Positions 58,793 through 64,000 of a stretch of DNA of 64,000 bases are shown piece after piece. Every line of letters begins with the position of its first letter. Within the stretch, counting starts at the first letter, position 1. Source of the stretch: Patescibacteria group bacterium UBA2772 (GTDB taxonomy: Bacteria > Patescibacteriota > Minisyncoccia > Moranbacterales > DUUL01); assembly GCA_002352545.1 (NCBI GenBank), contig DEIO01000022.1:62001-126000 (forward strand), in the 5' to 3' direction. The notes under the pieces were generated by a model, which worked only from the letters and a program-made list of their open reading frames with translations, searched no databases and was not told the origin of the DNA. Both the position numbers and the translations under genes were made by a program.

Positions 58793-59791
58793 ATGAAAGT
58801 AGCTATAAATGGCTTTGGTCGAATTGGACGACCTGTGTTGAAGATTTCGCTAGATAATCCCAATGTTGAGGTTGTAGCGATTAATGATCTTGGTGACATT
58901 GAAACCCTTGCGTATCTTCTGAAATATGACACTTCATATGGTGTTTATCCAAAGGATGTCAAAATTGAAAACGGAAATCTTATTGTTAATGGCAAAGAAA
59001 TCAAGGTTTTTGCCGAGAAAGATCCAAAACAACTTCCATGGGAGGAATTAGGAGTGGAACTTGTTTTTGAATGTACGGGTATATTTAAAGATAGGGAGAG
59101 TGCTTCAGGACACATTGAAGCTGGAGCGAAACAAGTTCTTATCTCTGCACCGACAAAAGACGATAGTTTGAAAACAATCGTGTTGGGTGTTAATGATAAG
59201 GATGTTATGGATGGTGACGAGATTCTTTCGATGGCATCTTGTACAACAAATTGCATTGCACCAATAATGAAGGTATTAGAGGACAAATTTGGAATTGAGA
59301 AATCTTTGATGACAACAATTCATAGTTATACTTCAACGCAGTCTCTTATTGATGGACCTTCAAAGAAAAAACTCAGAGAAGGGCGAGCTGCTGCTTTGAA
59401 TATCATTCCTTCAACAACAGGTGCTGCACTTGCATCAGCAAAAACAATTCCAGAATTAAAGGGTATTTTCGATGGAATGGCATTTAGAGTTCCAACTGCA
59501 GTTGGTTCAGTTAGTGACATTGTCGTATTGCTGAAAAAAGATGTTACAGAAGATGATGTAAATGATGCACTCGAAGAAGCTTCAAATGGTTCAATGAATG
59601 GAGTTATGCTTGTTACTGATGAATCTCTTGTTTCACACGACATTGTTGGGAACAGTTATTCTACTATTGTTCAAAAAGATCTTACAAAAGTAGTAGGAGG
59701 AAATATGGTAAAAATTGTTGGATGGTATGATAACGAATGGGGATATTCAACAAGACTAGTTGATTTGGCTGTAAATTTATTCCATAAATAA
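58793..59791 (+). CDS. gap: Glyceraldehyde-3-phosphate dehydrogenase
   Basis: Oxidises glyceraldehyde-3-phosphate to 1,3-bisphosphoglycerate with NAD(P) in glycolysis. The Rossmann start KVAINGFGRIGRPVLK, the catalytic Cys in ASCTTNCIAPIMKVL (about residue 146), the HSYTSTQ segment, and the closing WYDNEWGYSTR are all present. At 332 residues it is normal. pgk, the next enzyme, is at 18-19 kb. A terminator follows directly. Confidence 0.97.
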   Translation: MKVAINGFGRIGRPVLKISLDNPNVEVVAINDLGDIETLAYLLKYDTSYGVYPKDVKIENGNLIVNGKEIKVFAEKDPKQLPWEELGVELVFECTGIFKDRESASGHIEAGAKQVLISAPTKDDSLKTIVLGVNDKDVMDGDEILSMASCTTNCIAPIMKVLEDKFGIEKSLMTTIHSYTSTQSLIDGPSKKKLREGRAAALNIIPSTTGAALASAKTIPELKGIFDGMAFRVPTAVGSVSDIVVLLKKDVTEDDVNDALEEASNGSMNGVMLVTDESLVSHDIVGNSYSTIVQKDLTKVVGGNMVKIVGWYDNEWGYSTRLVDLAVNLFHK

Positions 59792-59804
59792 ATTTTTCTC
59801 ATGT

Positions 59805-59840
59805 AAAAGTCCATTTTCGTTAAGGGAGTGGACTTTTTTT
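59805..59840 (+). terminator. Terminator of gap
   Basis: AAAAGTCCA / TGGACTTTTTTT with a 15-base loop, about 15 bases past the stop. The 280-base gap to murD holds nothing else I can support. Confidence 0.82.
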
Positions 59841-60074
59841 GTTTGTAACAATGGTTTTGAATAACATGGATATAAGTTTATCAGAGTACGGATTTAAGAC
59901 AACGTAAAACAAAAGATGGTTCTTGCAATAAATCATCAAATGCTTCATAGTTAAAGTAATAGTAGGAAACAAAACAAAAGCAGAATATCGCCTTGATTGT
60001 GATTTAAATTTATACACCTTAGGCAGTATCCTGTTTTTAAGAATCTAATTATAACAGTAAAATTGAAAGTTATT

Positions 60075-61475
60075 ATGAATTTGAAAAATAAAAAAGTTAC
60101 CGTTATGGGAATTGGTTTGCATGGTGGCGGTGTGGCTATAATTCAATGGTTATCAAAACAAGGTGCGAGAATTGTTGCAACTGACAAAAAATCTGCAAAA
60201 GAATTAGACGTATCTATCGTGAAAATTAAAAAGTTGAAAAACGTAAAAATAGTTACGGGCCAACACAGGTTAGAAGACTTTACTCATTCTGATCTTGTAA
60301 TAAAAAATCCAACAGTTCCTTGGACAAATAAATATATAAAAGCGGCAATTGAAAATAAAGTGCCAGTTGAAATGGATTCAAGTTTGTTTATGCAACTTTG
60401 TCCAACAGAGAATATTATTGGTGTAACTGGAACAAAGGGTAAGACAACCACATCTTTGATTTTAGCGCACATTCTAGAAGAAGCTGGAAAACAAGTTGTT
60501 AAAGTTGGAATTGGGCAAGAGGCAGTTATGAATAAATTGAGTCAGATAAAGAAGGATTCATGGGTTGTTTTTGAGTTATCTTCTTGGCGTCTTAGTGTTA
60601 TGAGTTTGATTAAGAAAAGTCCAAAATTTGCAATAATTACAAATATTTTTCCAGATCATCTAAACTATTACGCTTCAATGGAAAAATATGTTTTGGATAA
60701 AGAGAATATCTTCAAATTTCAAAAAGAAGGTGATATTTTGGTTACCAATTATGATCAAGTTGAATATTTTGAACAATTTTCTGAGTTATCAAAAGGTGAA
60801 GTATTTTCCTATTCTAAAGAAACTGGGGATTTTGAAAAAGGTATTTTTGTTCGAGATGATAGTATTTTTTTCAAAAAAGATAACAAGGAAGAGCTTTTAT
60901 TTGAGATTGGTGAAATATCTTTACGGGGGAAGCATAATCTAGCAAATGTTTTAGCAGCGAGTGTTATTGCGAAGTTAATTGGTGTTTCCACTGTAAATAT
61001 CAGAAATTCAATCTCAACTTTTTTAGGAGTAAAACATCGGTTGGAATATGTTGGTAAGAAAACTGGTGTTGCTTATTATAATGATACAACAGCGACAACA
61101 CCGGAATCTGCTGTTGTTGGAATTGAAGCTTTTACTAGACCAATACACCTTATTTGTGGTGGTTCTAATAAGAAGTTAGACCTTCGTTTACTGGCTAGAA
61201 AGATTGCATTAGATGAAAATGTAGTTTCAATTTCACTTTTACAAGGAGAGGCGACTGAATCATTGATTAAACTTCTAAGAGAGTTTGATGGAGCCTCAGC
61301 TAAAATAAAGGGACTATATGATAGTATGGATGGAGTTGTGGAGAGTTTGTCATTAACAGCAAAAGAAGGGGAAATAGTATTGCTTTCTCCTGGTTGTGCA
61401 AGCTTTGGAATGTTTGTAAATGAATTTGACAGAGGAGATCAGTTTAAGGAATCTGTGGATAATATTGAAGTTTAA
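60075..61475 (+). CDS. murD: UDP-N-acetylmuramoyl-L-alanine--D-glutamate ligase
   Basis: Adds D-Glu to UDP-MurNAc-L-Ala in peptidoglycan synthesis. The N-terminal nucleotide domain KVTVMGIGLHGGGVAIIQWL is followed by the ATP loop GVTGTKGKTTTS (about residue 118), ELSSWRL, the TNIFPDHLNYY segment and VKHRLEYVGKKTGVAYYNDT; the C-terminal domain ends with LLSPGCASFGMF. At 466 residues it is complete. ATG 60075 gives MNLKNKKVTVMG; an in-frame TTG at 60063 is possible. Confidence 0.95.
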   Translation: MNLKNKKVTVMGIGLHGGGVAIIQWLSKQGARIVATDKKSAKELDVSIVKIKKLKNVKIVTGQHRLEDFTHSDLVIKNPTVPWTNKYIKAAIENKVPVEMDSSLFMQLCPTENIIGVTGTKGKTTTSLILAHILEEAGKQVVKVGIGQEAVMNKLSQIKKDSWVVFELSSWRLSVMSLIKKSPKFAIITNIFPDHLNYYASMEKYVLDKENIFKFQKEGDILVTNYDQVEYFEQFSELSKGEVFSYSKETGDFEKGIFVRDDSIFFKKDNKEELLFEIGEISLRGKHNLANVLAASVIAKLIGVSTVNIRNSISTFLGVKHRLEYVGKKTGVAYYNDTTATTPESAVVGIEAFTRPIHLICGGSNKKLDLRLLARKIALDENVVSISLLQGEATESLIKLLREFDGASAKIKGLYDSMDGVVESLSLTAKEGEIVLLSPGCASFGMFVNEFDRGDQFKESVDNIEV

Positions 61476-61518
61476 ATTACTATTTAATTAAATATAAAAG
61501 AGGGTAAAATTTAATAAA

Positions 61519-62574
61519 ATGAAAAATTTTTTAGGAGCTTTGGCGATTTTAGTATTAATTGTTTCGATTGTAGCATTAGTTATATATAATCGTTTGAAAA
61601 ATGGAGCATTTGAAAGTGCGTTTAGTGAGTCAAATGTCATGCAAAGTTTTGAAATCGAGGATGGACAAGGTATAAAAATGATTGCTAATAATTTAGAAAA
61701 AGATAATCTCATAGAGAATAAAAATTTCTTTCTTTATTATATTTGGAAGACCAAAAAAGGTGCTACACTGCAAGCTGGAAATTATGAACTTTCTCCTAAT
61801 ATGACAATCCCACAAATTGTTGATAAATTTATTGGAGGAAAGATAAAAAGAGAGGTTCTGAAATTAACGGTCCCAGAGGGTTTCACTAATAGCAAGATAA
61901 TCAGTTTATTAAGAGAGACCAATCCAGGAATAGCTGATGAGTTTGAAGGGATTGTCCAATGCAAATGTTTGGGCGAGGAAAGTTGTGAATGTGATAGATT
62001 CAGCAAAAAATATGACTTTTTAGCTAAAATACCAAAGGGCGTAGACATGGAAGGCTATCTTTTCCCAGATACATATTTTATTGATAAAGAGGAAACTGGT
62101 GCGACTTTGGTAAGTAAATTTTTAAATAACTTTGGAAAAAAGGTTGATTCTACTTTGATGAATAAAATAGAAGCAAGTGGTGAAAGTTTACACAAAGTGA
62201 TTACACTAGCTTCAATTGTTGAGCGAGAAGTTCCGACTGAAAAAGATGCAAAGAAGGTGGCAGGAGTTTTCAGAAACAGACTGAAAGTTGGCATGGCACT
62301 GGAAAGTTGTGCTACATTGGCATATTTTCATGGTGTCGATAAAAGACAATTTTCATATGAAGATACGAGGATTGAATCACCTTACAACACATATATAAAT
62401 CCAGGGCTTCCTCCTGGTCCAATTTCTAATCCTGGGCTAACTTCTATTAAGGCTACAATTGAGCCTACTAATTCTGATTTTGTTTTTTTCTTGTCAGATT
62501 TTAAAACTGGAGAGACTATCTATTCAAAAACACTAGATGAACACAATTTGAATAAAATTAAACATGGTTTATAG
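61519..62574 (+). CDS. mltG: Endolytic murein transglycosylase
   Basis: Membrane-anchored YceG-like enzyme that cuts nascent glycan strands and so ends their growth. One N-terminal TM helix (about 5-25), a LysM-like subdomain (EDGQGIKMIANNLEKDNLI), TVPEGFTNSKII, then the catalytic domain with the Glu of ASIVEREV (about residue 237), GVFRNRLKVGMALES and SPYNTYINPGLPPGPISNPG. At 351 residues it is normal. An unusual insert CKCLGEESCEC (near 155-165) has four cysteines. It is followed by a rodA/ftsW gene, so the two likely act together. Confidence 0.95.
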   Translation: MKNFLGALAILVLIVSIVALVIYNRLKNGAFESAFSESNVMQSFEIEDGQGIKMIANNLEKDNLIENKNFFLYYIWKTKKGATLQAGNYELSPNMTIPQIVDKFIGGKIKREVLKLTVPEGFTNSKIISLLRETNPGIADEFEGIVQCKCLGEESCECDRFSKKYDFLAKIPKGVDMEGYLFPDTYFIDKEETGATLVSKFLNNFGKKVDSTLMNKIEASGESLHKVITLASIVEREVPTEKDAKKVAGVFRNRLKVGMALESCATLAYFHGVDKRQFSYEDTRIESPYNTYINPGLPPGPISNPGLTSIKATIEPTNSDFVFFLSDFKTGETIYSKTLDEHNLNKIKHGL

Positions 62575-62583
62575 AAATTAAGC

Positions 62584-63708
62584 ATGGCTTTTAGAATTAA
62601 TCAGTTTGTAAAATTTGACTGGGTTTTAGTAATGGCAATGACTTTTCTCATCGCTACGGGATTGATTGCGATTTTTTCGTTATCATTGGAGTCTGAAAGA
62701 ATTGGTTTTAGTAATTTCGAAAAGCAAGTTGTTCATGTAGTCATTGCTTTTTTGGTGTTTTTCTTATTTAGTTTAATTGATTATCGAATCTGGAAAAGTC
62801 ATAGTGGCAATTTTTATTTAATTGGTATCATATTGCTTATATCGGTTCTTTTTTTTGGTGATAATATTAGGGGAACGTCTGGTTGGTTTAAATTGGGGTT
62901 TTTTAATGTTCAACCTGTTGAGCTTATGAAGTTGGCACTTATAATTGCGTTGGCTAGGTATTTTTCTCAAATACAGCCTTCTTCTATGTCTTTGAGACAC
63001 ATTGTTATTTCTTTTGGTTATGTTTTGCTTCCAGTTTTATTGGCAATCAAGCAACCAGACATGGGTTCTGCTGTAGTGATGATTATGATTTGGTTTTCAA
63101 TGGTTTTACTCTCTGGTATTGATAAGAAATATATTATCGTGATTATATTTTTAGGAGTTATAACAATTGTTTTTGGTTGGGGTTTCTTGCTGAAACCCTA
63201 TCAGAAAGACAGGGTTCAATCTTTCTTGAACCCAGGTAGCGATCCTTTAGGTGATGGATACAATGTTATTCAATCTATGGTTGCTGTTGGTTCGGGGAGC
63301 GTTCACGGAAAAGGCATCGGTCATGGATCTCAAAGTAAATTGAATTTTTTACCAGAGAAGCATACTGATTTTATTTATGCTACAATTGCAGAAGAAAGAG
63401 GTTTGGTAGGAATTGGAATGGTTTTAGGGCTTTTCTCGATAATTCTTTATCGTTTGAGGATTATATATAGAGCATCAAGAGATTTGTTTGGAAAATTCAT
63501 TGTTGGTGGAGTTACGATGGTTATATTTTTTCAAGCTTTTGTGAATATAGGGATGAATATTGGAATTATGCCTGTTGCTGGGTTGTCTTTGCCGTTTTTA
63601 AGTTACGGAGGAAGTTTTATCGTGATAACACTTATTTTTGTAGGTTTGGTACAAAGTGTTTGGATTAGGCGAGTTGATGATAAAAGAAGATTGGGTATTT
63701 TAGGATAA
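62584..63708 (+). CDS. RodA/FtsW-family peptidoglycan polymerase
   Basis: SEDS-family membrane enzyme that polymerises glycan strands from lipid II with a class B PBP. About ten TM helices in 374 residues. Conserved segments: GTSGWFKLGFFNVQPVELMK, IKQPDMGSAVVM with the key Asp, LPEKHTDFIYATIAEERGLVG and PVAGLSLPFLSYGGSF. The motifs fit RodA somewhat better than FtsW, but a choice is not safe without a tree. It is ten bases from mltG. Confidence 0.92.
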   Translation: MAFRINQFVKFDWVLVMAMTFLIATGLIAIFSLSLESERIGFSNFEKQVVHVVIAFLVFFLFSLIDYRIWKSHSGNFYLIGIILLISVLFFGDNIRGTSGWFKLGFFNVQPVELMKLALIIALARYFSQIQPSSMSLRHIVISFGYVLLPVLLAIKQPDMGSAVVMIMIWFSMVLLSGIDKKYIIVIIFLGVITIVFGWGFLLKPYQKDRVQSFLNPGSDPLGDGYNVIQSMVAVGSGSVHGKGIGHGSQSKLNFLPEKHTDFIYATIAEERGLVGIGMVLGLFSIILYRLRIIYRASRDLFGKFIVGGVTMVIFFQAFVNIGMNIGIMPVAGLSLPFLSYGGSFIVITLIFVGLVQSVWIRRVDDKRRLGILG

Positions 63709-63725
63709 TAAATTTAAAGTAGAAG

Positions 63726-64000
63726 ATGATAAATCGAAAAGAAACAAAAAAAGTTATGATTGGAGATGTAGGTGTTGGTGGAAACGAGCCAGTAAGAGTT
63801 CAATCAATGACCAATACAGATACTCGTGATATTGAAGAAACAGTTACTCAAATTAAGAGACTAGAAAAAGTGGGATGTGAGATTGCAAGAGTGGCGGTTC
63901 CTGATATGAAAGCTGCAGAGGCTATTGCCGAAATTAAGAAACAGATCAAAATTCCATTGGTTGCCGATATTCATTTTTCAGCAGACTTAGCATTGGAAGC
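63726..64000 (+). CDS. ispG: 4-hydroxy-3-methylbut-2-en-1-yl diphosphate synthase, 3' end cut off
   Basis: Iron-sulfur enzyme of the MEP isoprenoid pathway (GcpE). The visible 91 residues start MINRKETKKVMIGDVGVGG and contain the family hallmark PVRVQSMTNTDTRDIEETVTQI, then CEIARVAVPDMKAAEA and PLVADIHFSADLALE. The TIM-barrel remainder and the cysteine cluster lie beyond the window. It would supply precursors for the undecaprenyl carrier used by MraY and the GT2 enzyme. Confidence 0.93.
   Translation, partial: MINRKETKKVMIGDVGVGGNEPVRVQSMTNTDTRDIEETVTQIKRLEKVGCEIARVAVPDMKAAEAIAEIKKQIKIPLVADIHFSADLALE

Noticed and set aside
59820..60017. 65-residue minus-strand frame between gap and murD
   Set aside because: No ribosome site, no recognisable domain, and it begins within sequence next to the murD start; chance frame in AT-rich DNA.
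1..64000. CRISPR array or cas genes
   Set aside because: No regularly spaced direct repeats and no Cas-like protein seen anywhere in the window.

Overview
The window is AT-rich bacterial DNA, almost fully coding, with most genes on the + strand. Standard stop codons fit throughout, because TGA ends several intact genes. Gene order and content point to a small-genome Candidatus Patescibacteria (CPR) lineage of the Parcubacteria type. The signs are tRNAs without an encoded CCA, core genes with almost no Shine-Dalgarno (SD) signal and frequent TTG/GTG starts, many single-TM or secreted proteins of unknown function, and a cell wall and division set without large biosynthetic operons. The exact phylum is inference; no rRNA is present to settle it.

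Layout. 1-6.4 kb: pheS (cut by the window edge), two membrane genes, pheT, a CapA-type protein. 6.4-11 kb: small genes in self-contained cassettes, then rnhB, tRNA-Leu, rpmF, nusB, rnc. 11-20.5 kb: an SMC-like ATPase with no visible hinge, an RDD membrane protein, rsmI, secF, a glycosyltransferase, pgk, and a coupled pair of AdoMet decarboxylase and a CofE-like ligase. 20.5-28.8 kb: an accessory island starting at tRNA-Gln. It holds a serine recombinase, an HUH-type replication initiator, an EcoRI-family adenine methyltransferase, a membrane protein and a DUF262-HNH nuclease broken by one in-frame stop. Around these lie relics of the tRNA 3' end and two copies of a covarying structured element. 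28.8-41.5 kb: GNAT acetyltransferases, secreted proteins, an RRM protein, an ATP-grasp ligase, glnA, typA, a DUF2207 protein. 41.6-44.8 kb: a MacA/MacB-type export operon. 45-64 kb: a CAP-domain protein, a response regulator, aspS, two transporters, scpA-scpB, a D,D-carboxypeptidase, mraY, a GT2 transferase, an AbrB-like protein, gyrB, gap, murD, mltG, rodA/ftsW, and the start of ispG.

How they fit together. scpA and scpB would form condensin with the short SMC. mraY, murD, the carboxypeptidase, mltG and rodA/ftsW supply peptidoglycan synthesis. gap and pgk are adjacent glycolytic steps. pheS/pheT, aspS, rpmF, rnhB, nusB, rnc, rsmI and typA serve translation and RNA metabolism.

Most notable: (1) two copies of a hairpin element with identical geometry and compensatory base-pair changes, in opposite orientation, at 24.1 and 27.6 kb; (2) an integrated element whose recombinase gene reads into the tRNA-Gln attachment site, with several decayed copies of the tRNA end 7-8 kb away; (3) a methyltransferase-DUF262/HNH pair that may be an unusual restriction-like unit; (4) an SMC lacking its hinge; (5) a nested hairpin directly in front of the RNase III start codon; (6) five small gene cassettes with strong SDs, their own terminators and, in four cases, a recognisable promoter, unlike the core genes around them.
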